DNA of 64,000 nucleotides, from NCBI GenBank assembly GCA_963785765.1, contig CAWAWM010000008.1, positions 744,001 to 808,000 on the forward strand, given 5' to 3'. Below, in pieces: positions 9,394 to 17,425 of this stretch (its first letter is position 1; each line of letters starts with the position of its first letter). A model generated the notes under the pieces. That model did not search any database and was not told the origin of the DNA. It saw only the letters and a program-made list of their open reading frames with translations. The translations under genes were made by a program, and so were the position numbers. The stretch comes from DATBGO01 sp963785765 (lineage in GTDB: Bacteria; Actinomycetota; Actinomycetes; Streptosporangiales; Streptosporangiaceae).

Positions 9394-9574
9394 CCACCTG
9401 ACCAGCGCAAACGCATAGAATGCCCGCCACGTGCCAGACGGCCGGTCACAGTGCGGCCGCCCGGAAGAGGGCCGCGGTCCGATGCCGGACGGCGCCTGGC
9501 CGAGGCCACCGTCCAGCGCCTCACCGGACGGGACCGGCTCAAGGCCCGGCGGATGCGGGAGGACTTCTGGGAGT

Positions 9575-9832
9575 TCAGCCCGTCTCGCCGTGCTTCGGTC
9601 GCCTGCGCGTTACCGTGCTGCGGTCGCCGGCCTTCGCGGTAGCTACAGCAGATCGGACCTTTTCGTCTCGAAGAGCTGCCATTTCCAGGGCACTGATGGT
9701 GACGGCAGGGGTGAGGACGAGCGTTCCGTCGGGAAGTTCCTCTGCTGTGTAGCGGTCGTAGCGATGACTGCGAACACGAGCGAGGCTCGTCCGTCCGCGC
9801 TCGTCGACGACGACTTCTGTGGTGGTGGACAT
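9575..9832 (-). CDS. Small protein resembling an antitoxin (divergent from a toxin-like ORF)
   Basis: 85 residues. The N-terminus (VVVDERGRTSLARV) has the swapped-hairpin look of AbrB/SpoVT-type antitoxins, followed by LPDGTLVLTPAVTISALEMAALRDE, seen in many small actinobacterial antitoxin-like proteins. The start has a strong Shine-Dalgarno (GGAGAGGGAG) about 4 nt upstream. It is divergently oriented to the toxin-like reading frame about 60 nt away. Family assignment is from appearance only. Confidence 0.5.
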   Translation of the reverse strand: MSTTTEVVVDERGRTSLARVRSHRYDRYTAEELPDGTLVLTPAVTISALEMAALRDEKVRSAVATAKAGDRSTVTRRRPKHGETG

Positions 9833-9889
9833 CGACTCCCTCTCCAGGTTGCGGTCGCAGCACTAGATGAGCTGGCAGCCGACCCCACT

Positions 9890-10111
9890 ATGTCGGCGGT
9901 CCTAGATGCTGTCGAGCGCACTCTTGACCGCCTCTCCGCTGCCCCCTACGAGCGGCGGCTCGGAACAGCCGGGTTCCAGACCCCGGAACTCGGCGGCATC
10001 AGCGCCACGCCAGTCCGCGTAGACGACTGGTACGTGTTCTGGCAGCGCGGCCCCGAGCCCAGAGTGCTGGATATCGTCCTGATTCAGCCGCTCTCCGTCG
10101 ACCAAGGCTGA
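9890..10111 (+). CDS. Possible RelE/ParE-like toxin or remnant, start uncertain
   Basis: 73 residues from ATG 9890, the first conventional in-frame start near the conserved part. The C-terminal part (RLGTAGFQTPELGGISATPV then WYVFWQRG...LDIVLIQ) reads like the beta-sheet end of a RelE-type mRNA interferase. Codons just upstream of 9890 (QVAVAALDELAADP) look like the missing N-terminal helix, yet there is no ATG, GTG or TTG there and no Shine-Dalgarno. The gene may use an atypical start or be 5'-damaged. Confidence 0.4.
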   Translation: MSAVLDAVERTLDRLSAAPYERRLGTAGFQTPELGGISATPVRVDDWYVFWQRGPEPRVLDIVLIQPLSVDQG

Positions 10112-10161
10112 GTGCCGACCTGAACGTCGGCCGTCCACGGCTCATCGACCGTAGGCAATGC

Positions 10162-12612
10162 TCAGATGTACTCCCGTTTGCGCATCCAGACCAGGGTGAG
10201 CCAGCCCCAGATGGGCGGCAGGTAGGACGTGAACAGGCGCTGGATGAAGACCGCGGCGGTGGCATCGGCCTCCGAGACGCCGGCTGCGGTGAGGCCGAGG
10301 ATCATGCCGGCCTCCACCACGCCCATGCCGCCGGGCGACGGCGAGATGCCGCCGATGATCCCGGCCAGCGTGATGACCACGATCAGGGTGGGCAGCCGGA
10401 GATGATCGCCGAAGGCCCGCAGCGAAACGGACAGCGCCATGGCCACCACCAGTTCCTGGGCGAACGATCCGCCCACCAGCAGCACCAGCTTGCGCGGTGA
10501 GCGGGCCACCTCCTTGAGGTTGGCCCAGATGGCGTTCACCCTGGGGCGCAGGTGCTCGGCAGCCAGCCTGCGCAGCCTGGGCACGGCCAGGGCCAAGCCC
10601 ACCACCAGGCCGACCAGTACCACCACGGCCAGGATGATCCACACCAGTTTCGAGTTCCCGCCTGACTCCGGGGTGACCTCGAGGTGGATGGACCCCCAGG
10701 CGAACGGCAGTGAGACGAGGGTCAGCACCGCGATGGCGAGCCAGCTCGAGGTGGCCATGATGGCGCCCGAGCTCAGCGCCACCGAGGAGTCGTAGCCCTG
10801 CTGCTGGAAGAACCGCACCCGGGTGGCGAAGACGGCCGCCGTCCCGCCGGCCAGGGCGCTGAATGAGTTGGCGACCTCGACGGCCACTACCCGCCCGAAC
10901 GGAAGCACCCCGGTCACGCTCCCGACGGCTTCAACGGCCGACGCCACGTAGGCGAGCTGGGCCAGGATGAGCGCGGCGATCACCCAGAGCCAATCGGCAC
11001 CCAGTACGGTGTCGAAGGACTTGGAGACGTCGATCAGCACCCCGACCAGGGCCCAGCCGCCGATGAGCGTGCCGACCACCATGATCAACGTTGGCCAGCT
11101 CACCCGGCGCGGCTCCACCAGCTTCGGCACGTCGATCGACTTGGCCTGCGCCGCGCGCTGGCGCACCTCCTCCAGGAGCCCGCGCTCGCCGCGCAGCCTC
11201 CGGCTGAGCACCGGGTCGAGCCCGGCCCTCCGCAGCCGCTGGAGTGCCCTGGCCAGCACCTCAGGATCCAGGCACCTCGCCGCCGCGTCGGCGGCTTGCT
11301 GCGCGCCGACCGCCACCGCCGTCGCGGCAATGGCACCAGCCATGTCGCGATCGAGCTGGTCCGGCGACGCGTTCGACGTCGCGTTGCGGAAGTCCGCCAG
11401 GATCGTGGTCCCCGCCGCCGGGTCGACCAGCACCGTGTCTGCACTGATCGCGCCGTGCGCGATACGTGCGCTCCGCAGCGCCAGCAGCTGACGATAGAGG
11501 TCATCGAGAGTGGCGTCGCTGATGTCGCTGGCATCGGCCTCGGACAGCGTCGTCGTGCCGGTCGGCAGCCGGTAGACGAGCAGCGCGTCGTTGGCGGGTC
11601 CCGCGGTCCCCGCCTGGATGAGCTCGGGGACGGCCGCGCCCAGCTGGCCTGCCCGCAGGGTGAGGTAGGCCTCGTGCTCGACCTGCTGCAGCCGGGTAAA
11701 GGTGAGGCTCGGTCCGGAGTCCCGGTAGAACAGGAACCGGCCGGTCTTGGTGAGGAGCTTGGCATCGGCGGCATCCCGCCCGTAGACGGCGATGCCGATG
11801 TGCTGGCCGGGGGAGTCCGCCGCCTGCACCTCGGTGGCCTCGTACTTCGCCACCCCCCAGACTTGCCTGGTGGCCGCGTGCAGGTTGCGCGAGCGGATGC
11901 CCAGCTCGTCGAGTAGCGCCCTGATGTCAGCGGCCGACGGCAGGCCGAGCGGTGAGCCGAAGATGAGCCGGACCAGCGCGGTCACCCCCCAGCCGATGGC
12001 CAGGCTGCCCAGCACGTTGACCGGCAGCCCGTGACCTCCGACGGCGGAGGCCAGCGCTACCAGGGCGATGAAGATCTCGATGAGGCGCTGCAAGCCTCGC
12101 GCCAGGTAGGGCAGCGCGGCCGTGGCGACCGCCATGAACAGGGCGATCTGGAGGATTGGGAAGCGCAGGTAGTAGCCGTTGATGACGACTCCGCTCGGCC
12201 TGCCGCCGCTGCTGCCGAGCAGCGCGACGAGGATCCCGCTCACTGCTGCGGTGCCGGCCGCGCTCAGCGCGATATCGCGCGCGATCTCCCAGCGGCGCGC
12301 GATGAGCGCCAGCGCCACCAGCAGGATCGTGACACCGAACGCCCCGGCGTCGTAGACCACCGTCACCAGCCAGGTGATGCTCCGCGGCGGCGGATGGATG
12401 ACAGCAATGATGGCCCGGTCCACGCGGGAGTTGTAGCGGATGAGGACTACGCAGCACACCAGGGCCAGGATGGCGGCGGCCAGGCGCGCTCCGTCGCTCC
12501 CGCGCCGGCGCCGGTGGCCGTCACCGACCGGAGCGAACAAGACTGAGCGCCAGCCCCGCACCAGCTGTGGCTCGGAAAGCGAGCCCACGCTGTTGATGGT
12601 GTCTTCAGTCAT
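10162..12612 (-). CDS. Three-part membrane protein: PAP2-like TM region, pseudokinase-like domain, flippase-like (UPF0104/LPG_synthase_TM) region
   Basis: 816 residues. Residues 45-215 form five or six TM helices resembling a PAP2 phosphatase fold, but no intact PAP2 catalytic signature is visible. Residues about 235-470 look like a kinase-like domain (YRDSG...EHEAYLTLRAG) with degenerate catalytic motifs: HGAISADTVLVD where HGDxxxxN is expected and ADFRN in place of DFG. Residues about 500-810 are eight or so TM helices of the flippase-like family (AlgD/MprF TM type), ending GGMGVVEAGMILGLTAAGV. Such proteins are thought to move lipids or lipid-linked sugars. It is a single-gene unit; GGAAGG lies about 12 nt before ATG. 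Confidence 0.75.
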   Translation of the reverse strand: MTEDTINSVGSLSEPQLVRGWRSVLFAPVGDGHRRRRGSDGARLAAAILALVCCVVLIRYNSRVDRAIIAVIHPPPRSITWLVTVVYDAGAFGVTILLVALALIARRWEIARDIALSAAGTAAVSGILVALLGSSGGRPSGVVINGYYLRFPILQIALFMAVATAALPYLARGLQRLIEIFIALVALASAVGGHGLPVNVLGSLAIGWGVTALVRLIFGSPLGLPSAADIRALLDELGIRSRNLHAATRQVWGVAKYEATEVQAADSPGQHIGIAVYGRDAADAKLLTKTGRFLFYRDSGPSLTFTRLQQVEHEAYLTLRAGQLGAAVPELIQAGTAGPANDALLVYRLPTGTTTLSEADASDISDATLDDLYRQLLALRSARIAHGAISADTVLVDPAAGTTILADFRNATSNASPDQLDRDMAGAIAATAVAVGAQQAADAAARCLDPEVLARALQRLRRAGLDPVLSRRLRGERGLLEEVRQRAAQAKSIDVPKLVEPRRVSWPTLIMVVGTLIGGWALVGVLIDVSKSFDTVLGADWLWVIAALILAQLAYVASAVEAVGSVTGVLPFGRVVAVEVANSFSALAGGTAAVFATRVRFFQQQGYDSSVALSSGAIMATSSWLAIAVLTLVSLPFAWGSIHLEVTPESGGNSKLVWIILAVVVLVGLVVGLALAVPRLRRLAAEHLRPRVNAIWANLKEVARSPRKLVLLVGGSFAQELVVAMALSVSLRAFGDHLRLPTLIVVITLAGIIGGISPSPGGMGVVEAGMILGLTAAGVSEADATAAVFIQRLFTSYLPPIWGWLTLVWMRKREYI

Positions 12613-12675
12613 CCGGGACAGCTGCCTTCCGGCTGGTACGGGCCGTTTCTGACGCGAAGACTATCGGCGATGGGG

Positions 12676-14142
12676 TCACTGGCCCGCGGGGGTGGCAACC
12701 TCGCCGGGACCGTCGCCGTGGCAGCGCTTCCACTTGCGGCCGCTGCCGCAGGGGCAGGGGTCGTTACGGCCGCGGCGGGCGTCTTGCTTCGCGTAGGCCG
12801 CCATCAGCTCGGCGGGAGCCCGATTCGCCCGGAGCAGCGTGGCCATGGCTTCCATGGGCTGCCGGACATGGCGGAAGAAGTCCTGGTAGCTGGGGCACAG
12901 GTAATGCTGGCCTGGCTCGCCGTAGGGGGAGGTCGCGAACCTGTCTTTGGGGCAGCCGCCCTGGCAGGCGAACCGGACGTCGCAGTCGCGGCAGTACCGG
13001 GTGAGGCTGTCGCGCTTGTCCTGCCCGAACTTGGCCTGCTGGGGCAAGGCGATCAGCTCCAGCAGGTGCCGGTCGTTGATGTTGCCCAGCAGGTAGCCGG
13101 GCTCGACGTAGTGGTCGCAGGAGTACAAGTCGCCGGTGTGCTCCAGGGCCAGCTGGAGCCCGCAGGTCTCGGCGTGCACGCACATTCCGCCGGGCTCGCC
13201 GTAGAAGTTGGCCAGGGCCGTGTCGAACATCTGGACGTAGACGGTGCCGATGTCGCGGCGGACCCAGTCCTCGAACGCCTCGATCAGGAACCGGCCGTAC
13301 TGCGCCGGGCCGACGGACCGGTGCGTGACCAGGCTCCCGTCCTGGGTGTATAGGGGCCGTCCCTTGACGCCGTGGCCCCAGCCGGCGTCGGCGATCGGCA
13401 GGGTCTGCTCGGTGGCCCGCTCGATGATCGGGATGTACTGGATGAACGTGGCGCCCAGCTCGTCGCGGAGGAACGTGTAGACCGCGCGGCCGTGGTCGCC
13501 GTTGACGGCGTGGATGGTGGTCAGCACGTTCCAGTCGACCTGGTGCCGCTTCAGGACGTCCAGGCCGCGCATCACCCGGTCGAACGTCGGCTTCCCGCCC
13601 TTGTCGACCCGGTAGGCGTCGTGCATCTCGCGAGGTCCGTCGATGGAGATTCCGACCAGGAAATCGTTGGCTTTGAGGAACTCACCCCAGTCGTCGGTCA
13701 GCAGGGTGCCGTTGGTCTGGATCGTGTTCAGGATCCGCTGCCCGGGCCGGGCGTACTGGCGTTCCAGGTCGATGGCGCGGCGGAAGAAATCCAGGCCCAT
13801 CATGGTCGGCTCGCCACCCTGCCAGGCCACGACGACCTCCGGGGCCCGCGCGTGCGCCTCCAGGAGCTGGCGGATATAGGTCTCCTGCAGCTCGGCGGCC
13901 ATCCGGAACCGGCTGCCCGGGTACAGCATTTCCTTGGACAGGAAGAAGCAGTACTCACAATCCAGGTTGCAGACCGCGCCGGTCGGCTTGGCCATCACGT
14001 GGAATGCCAGCGGGGCGCCCGGCATCGTCAGCACCGGTCCGGCCGCCTCGGGCCGGTCCAGGGGCGGAGTTGCGGGCAGACCGCCAAACGCGGGCGGCAG
14101 GTTCCGCACCTCGGCGGCCGGGCCGGGAGGCTTGGCGGTCAT
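12676..14142 (-). CDS. Radical SAM anaerobic sulfatase-maturating enzyme-like protein with SEC-C tail
   Basis: 488 residues. The radical SAM cluster motif is CNLDCEYC (about residues 58-65, CX3CX2C), followed by GGEPTMMG. A SPASM region with auxiliary [4Fe-4S] ligands covers about 300-420 (CGLQL, CDHYV, CRDCDVRFACQGGC). This is the anSME pattern: oxidation of an active-site Cys or Ser in sulfatases to formylglycine without O2. The extreme C-terminus carries a SEC-C zinc motif (NDPCPCGSGRKWKRCHG), an extra not found in the best-known anSMEs. Its ATG overlaps the stop of the upstream HAD gene by 4 nt, so the two are translationally coupled. A sulfatase gene lies 47 kb away in this window. Confidence 0.88.
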   Translation of the reverse strand: MTAKPPGPAAEVRNLPPAFGGLPATPPLDRPEAAGPVLTMPGAPLAFHVMAKPTGAVCNLDCEYCFFLSKEMLYPGSRFRMAAELQETYIRQLLEAHARAPEVVVAWQGGEPTMMGLDFFRRAIDLERQYARPGQRILNTIQTNGTLLTDDWGEFLKANDFLVGISIDGPREMHDAYRVDKGGKPTFDRVMRGLDVLKRHQVDWNVLTTIHAVNGDHGRAVYTFLRDELGATFIQYIPIIERATEQTLPIADAGWGHGVKGRPLYTQDGSLVTHRSVGPAQYGRFLIEAFEDWVRRDIGTVYVQMFDTALANFYGEPGGMCVHAETCGLQLALEHTGDLYSCDHYVEPGYLLGNINDRHLLELIALPQQAKFGQDKRDSLTRYCRDCDVRFACQGGCPKDRFATSPYGEPGQHYLCPSYQDFFRHVRQPMEAMATLLRANRAPAELMAAYAKQDARRGRNDPCPCGSGRKWKRCHGDGPGEVATPAGQ

Positions 14143-15032
14143 AGGTCAAATACCACCTTGAAGTCGTTCTGCATGCTCACGATCGTCCAGTCACGTTCCT
14201 TGGCCTTGCCCAGAGCCTTCTCCGAACCCGCGTCATAGGCAAATTCGCGCCCGGCGTCGTCGTGGCGGATCAGCATGCCGAACCGCGCGGTCCGCAGCAT
14301 CGCGGCGTCTCCGTCGGCGTTCCCGGCCGCCAGCAGCGGCTTGCGCCCGGTGCGGGCCCAGATATGGACCGGTTTGCCCGGGCCGTCATCGACCGGCTGC
14401 TCAACGCCCTTAGTGCGGTACACCGCACCGTGGCGGTACTCAAGGATCGCGCCTGAGCCGATGACCCGCTGCCGCGGGATGCCGTACATCTGCCCGGCCA
14501 CCGCCCGGACGAAGTCCCGGCCGCCTGCCGAGCAGATATACACCTCGAACTCGCTGCCGGTCAGCAGGGCGATCAGCTCCCGCATCGGCTGATACCCCAG
14601 GCTGGTGTAGCGGACGCCGAGCACCGGATGGCGCGCGGCATCGAAGAACGCCCGCACCGCCCGGTCGAACGTCTCGACCGTGATGCCCGCGTATGCCTCC
14701 GTCACGCCCCTGGTCAGATCGGGCACCGGCGCCAGGATCCCCGCCAGCCACGCCTGGTCACCTTCGGTGACGGCCCGCCACGGCTGCTTCCTGGCCAGGC
14801 CGGGATGGGCCCTGGCCAGCTCCGTCCAGCGCCGCAGCAGGAAATCGGCCTGCGGGCACATCGGCTTCTCGCAGCACAGCGTGCCGTCATGGTCGAACAC
14901 CGCGATCCGGTCCGCGGCAGGCACGAACGAAGCTCCCGGCTCGGTCACCGACCGCACGAACTCCAGGATCTGCGCCTTCGCCGGCCCGTCGGTCCAGCTC
15001 GGCAGCTGGTCAGCCACGCCCCGGTCAGCCAT
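14139..15032 (-). CDS. HAD-family phosphatase (phosphoserine-phosphatase-like), coupled to the radical SAM gene
   Basis: 297 residues from ATG 15032, which has a perfect AGGAGG 9 nt upstream; the open frame runs further to 15140 but over a repeat-containing leader. Motif I is VFDHDGTL, motif II is ICSAGG, and GNADGDAAML carries the motif IV acids. It is a paralogue of the HAD protein at 27791-28711 (shared QPWRA/QPWKA, YGIPRxRVIGS, RTGRxPLLAAGNxxGD, WTIVSMxND). Probably soluble; no signal peptide. Substrate unknown; linkage to a sulfatase maturase hints at sulfo- or phospho-ester metabolism, which is inference. Confidence 0.85.
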   Translation of the reverse strand: MADRGVADQLPSWTDGPAKAQILEFVRSVTEPGASFVPAADRIAVFDHDGTLCCEKPMCPQADFLLRRWTELARAHPGLARKQPWRAVTEGDQAWLAGILAPVPDLTRGVTEAYAGITVETFDRAVRAFFDAARHPVLGVRYTSLGYQPMRELIALLTGSEFEVYICSAGGRDFVRAVAGQMYGIPRQRVIGSGAILEYRHGAVYRTKGVEQPVDDGPGKPVHIWARTGRKPLLAAGNADGDAAMLRTARFGMLIRHDDAGREFAYDAGSEKALGKAKERDWTIVSMQNDFKVVFDL

Positions 15033-15103
15033 GCCCGTGGGCCTCCTGTCGTCGGGTCGCGGCGGCCAGCGCAGCTCCGGCGACCACCTGGCCAGTTGCA
15101 CCC

Positions 15104-15139
15104 CAGATGTACCTTGCGCCACAGATGTACCTTGCACCA
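15104..15139. repeat. Two tandem 18-bp repeats upstream of the HAD–radical SAM operon
   Basis: CAGATGTACCTTGCGCCA (15104-15121) is followed directly by the same 18-mer with one change, CAGATGTACCTTGCACCA (15122-15139). The pair lies 72-107 nt upstream of ATG 15032, in the divergent promoter region. Two same-face sites about two helical turns apart suggest an operator; a function is not shown. Confidence 0.7.
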
Positions 15140-15189
15140 CTAAGTTAAGCTGCTCGAGGTGACGATGACATGTCAGCCATCGGCCCGCA

Positions 15190-15209
15190 TCACCCGCCCA
15201 GGCGGGTTA
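15190..15209. promoter_or_regulatory. Inverted repeat TCACCC-N8-GGGTTA, possible regulator site
   Basis: The two hexamers sit in the 382-nt divergent gap between the HAD and SHOCT genes. The inner part also forms ACCCGCC-CA-GGCGGGT, so it could instead be a hairpin. It matches the 8-nt-spaced class found elsewhere in the window with one mismatch (GGGTTA for GGRTGA). Confidence 0.35.
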
Positions 15210-15249
15210 TCGGGCCAGCGGCAAGGCCGCGGATAGCCGCACCGTGCGG

Positions 15250-15291
15250 CTGGAAACGGCTTTTAGACGTCTGGAAACGGCTTTTAGACGT
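15250..15291. repeat. Perfect tandem 21-bp direct repeat upstream of the first SHOCT gene
   Basis: C-TGGAAACGGCTTTTAGACGT occurs twice without a gap (15250-15270 and 15271-15291), ending 5 nt before the 19-bp palindrome at 15297. A 21-bp period places both copies on the same helix face, as for tandem activator sites. The second SHOCT gene, whose promoter is otherwise duplicated, lacks this element. Confidence 0.85.
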
Positions 15292-15296
15292 ATTGT

Positions 15297-15315
15297 CTCA
15301 CCCGTGGCGGGTGGT
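15297..15315. promoter_or_regulatory. 19-bp palindrome, class 1 site (SHOCT gene 1)
   Basis: Core TCACCC-GTGGC-GGGTGG; one arm position departs from the TCAYCC-N5-GGRTGA pattern. It lies 99 nt upstream of ATG 15415. About 31 bp from its centre is AATGCT, conserved at the same place in the second SHOCT promoter and a possible -10 element. Confidence 0.7.
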
Positions 15316-15414
15316 GCCGGTGATCGGCGGGCGGCGAATGCTGGGCCAGCACGGTGATCGCTGTCCGGTAGCCACGTGCCGCTTTGGCAGTCCCTCAGGC
15401 GTGAAGGAGAAGAA

Positions 15415-15819
15415 ATGCCGCTGCTAGCCGCTTCGTCGAGTTCGTACCCGCTGTTGAACATCTTCTGGTCGATCTTCATTTTCTTTCTGTGGGTGATCTG
15501 GATCTGGATCCTGATCATGGTGTTCATCGACATCTTCCGCAGCCATGATCTGTCCGGCTGGGCCAAGGCCCTGTGGGTGCTGTTCGTGGTGATCCTGCCG
15601 TTCCTGGGGGTGCTGGTGTACCTGATCGCCCGCGGCGGCAAGATGCACGAGCGCGCCGAACGCCAGGCCGCCCAGCAAGACCAGGCTGCCCGCGCCTATA
15701 TCCAGCAGGCCGCCGGGACCAGTACCGCGGACCAGCTGGCGAAGCTCGCTGACCTGCGCGACCGGGGAGTCATTTCCGCTGAGGAGTTCGACCGCGAGAA
15801 GGCGAAGGTGCTGGCCTGA
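15415..15819 (+). CDS. PLDc_N–SHOCT membrane protein, copy 1
   Basis: 134 residues from ATG 15415, with AAGGAGA 5 nt upstream. Two TM helices (about residues 13-35 and 52-70) flank DIFRSHDLSGWAKALW, the phospholipase D nuclease N-terminal (PLDc_N) signature; there is no catalytic HKD motif. The C-terminal 30 residues form a SHOCT domain (LAKLADLRDRGVISAEEFDREKAKVL). Such proteins are membrane-anchored and of unknown role, often stress-linked. It is about 85% identical to the copy at 19304-19705, and the two promoters are also related. Confidence 0.85.
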   Translation: MPLLAASSSSYPLLNIFWSIFIFFLWVIWIWILIMVFIDIFRSHDLSGWAKALWVLFVVILPFLGVLVYLIARGGKMHERAERQAAQQDQAARAYIQQAAGTSTADQLAKLADLRDRGVISAEEFDREKAKVLA

Positions 15820-15862
15820 GCCAGCCGGAGGCCGGGAGGCCGGGAGCCGGGCGGGCCAGCCG

Positions 15863-17263
15863 TTACAGATGGCTGAACCCGCTCGACTCCTCCTTCGTCA
15901 TGGGCACCGTGACCGGATGCTTCGAGAAGTGCGCTACGGCGTCGCGGAAGTCGGCCAGCAGCAGGGCGGCCATATCCTGGCTCACGCCCAGCCGGACCAG
16001 GATGCGCTGCACGGCTATGTCCGAGGCTGTCCCGGTCAGGGTGTAGGCAGGTACCTGCCACCCCCGCGCGCGCAGCCGGTCGGCCAGGTCGAACAGGGTG
16101 TAGCCGGGGTCCTCACCGTCCCGGATCCGCCAGGTGACGGTCGGGATCCCGGTGGCCGGGTTGCTGTCACAGAGCAGCTCGAACGGGCCGAGCTTGACGA
16201 TCTCCGCGGCGAGATACTGGCCGACCGCGTAGGAGGCGTCGTGGATGCGCTTGTACCCGTCAAAGCCAAGGCGCAGGAAGTTGTAGTACTGCGCGATGAT
16301 CTGGCCTGCTGGCCGGGAGAAGTTGATCTGGAAGACCGGCATGTCGCCGCCCAGGTAGTTGACGTGGAATATCAGATCCTCGGGTAGTTCGTGCCGGTCT
16401 CGCCACAGCACCCAGCCGACGCCCAGCGGGGCCAGCCCGAACTTGTGCCCCGAGGTGCTGATCGACTTGACCCTGGGCAGGCGGAAGTCGAACACCACGT
16501 CGGGCGCACAGAACGGGGCCAGGAAGGCGCCGCTGGCCCCGTCCACGTGAATGTCGACATCCAGGCCGGTATCGGCCTGGAGCTGATCGAGTGCGGCAGC
16601 GATGGCGGCCACCGGCTCGTAGGCGCCCGTGTAGGTGACGCCGAAGGTCGGGACCACCATGATCGTATTCTCATCGACCCGGTCCAGCACGTCGGCCGCG
16701 TCCATCGCGTAATGACCATGGGACATCGGGACCTCGCGCATCTCGATGTCCCAGTACCGCGCGAACTTGTGCCAGACCACCTGGACCGGGCCGCACACCA
16801 TGTTCGGCTTGTCGGCTGGCTTGCCCGCGGCCCGGCGCTTGGACCGCCACCGCCATTTGGCGGCCATGCCCGCCAGCATGCACGCCTCGGAGGATCCGAT
16901 CGCGGAGGCGCCCACGCTATTGGCGGCCTCGGGTGCGTGCCAGAGGTCGGCCAGCATGTGAACGCAGCGCCGCTCGACCTCCGCGGTCTGCGGGTACTCG
17001 TCCTTGTCGATCATGTTCTTGTTGAGTGACAACGCCATCAGGGCGATGATCTCGGGCTCGGCCCAGGTCTGGCAGAACGTGGCCAGGTTCTGGCGGGCAT
17101 TGCCGTCAAGCATCAGCTCATCAGAAACCACCTGGAATGCCTCGGCCGACAGGGTCTCGTCCCGGGGGAACCGGTACTTTGGCACCGGCCTGGTCAGGTC
17201 CCGCCCGGCGAACACGCACTCCTCCAGCTGCTGACGGATGGTGTCGCGGTCGTGCAGGGGCAT
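15863..17263 (-). CDS. gadB: Glutamate decarboxylase (PLP-dependent)
   Basis: 466 residues, the usual length for the family. The PLP-lysine motif is STSGHKFGLAPLGVGW (about residues 268-283), with HVDGASGAF upstream carrying the cofactor-binding Asp. It converts glutamate to GABA plus CO2, consuming a proton; in bacteria it supports acid resistance or GABA metabolism. ATG 17263 has AAGGAG about 8 nt upstream. No glutamate/GABA antiporter (GadC) is adjacent, but a YrhK-type membrane protein and a class 1 palindrome lie upstream, and a ClC channel gene lies at the window end. Confidence 0.95.
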   Translation of the reverse strand: MPLHDRDTIRQQLEECVFAGRDLTRPVPKYRFPRDETLSAEAFQVVSDELMLDGNARQNLATFCQTWAEPEIIALMALSLNKNMIDKDEYPQTAEVERRCVHMLADLWHAPEAANSVGASAIGSSEACMLAGMAAKWRWRSKRRAAGKPADKPNMVCGPVQVVWHKFARYWDIEMREVPMSHGHYAMDAADVLDRVDENTIMVVPTFGVTYTGAYEPVAAIAAALDQLQADTGLDVDIHVDGASGAFLAPFCAPDVVFDFRLPRVKSISTSGHKFGLAPLGVGWVLWRDRHELPEDLIFHVNYLGGDMPVFQINFSRPAGQIIAQYYNFLRLGFDGYKRIHDASYAVGQYLAAEIVKLGPFELLCDSNPATGIPTVTWRIRDGEDPGYTLFDLADRLRARGWQVPAYTLTGTASDIAVQRILVRLGVSQDMAALLLADFRDAVAHFSKHPVTVPMTKEESSGFSHL

Positions 17264-17375
17264 GGTGGCTCTCCTTGATCGGCGACCGTGCCGCTGGGAG
17301 CAGCCGCAGGCAGGCGGCGCACTTCGCCAGCAGAGACGGTTCCCGCCATGTTCGCTAGCAGCGCCTGCTGACGAC

Positions 17376-17394
17376 ATCACCCACCGTGGATGAG
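17376..17394. promoter_or_regulatory. 19-bp palindrome, class 1 site (gadB)
   Basis: Core TCACCC-ACCGT-GGATGA, an exact match to TCAYCC-N5-GGRTGA. It lies 112 nt upstream of the gadB start, between gadB and the YrhK gene. Confidence 0.65.
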
Positions 17395-17425
17395 TTCGGA
17401 AGATCGCCGGCCTGGACCGAGGGGA

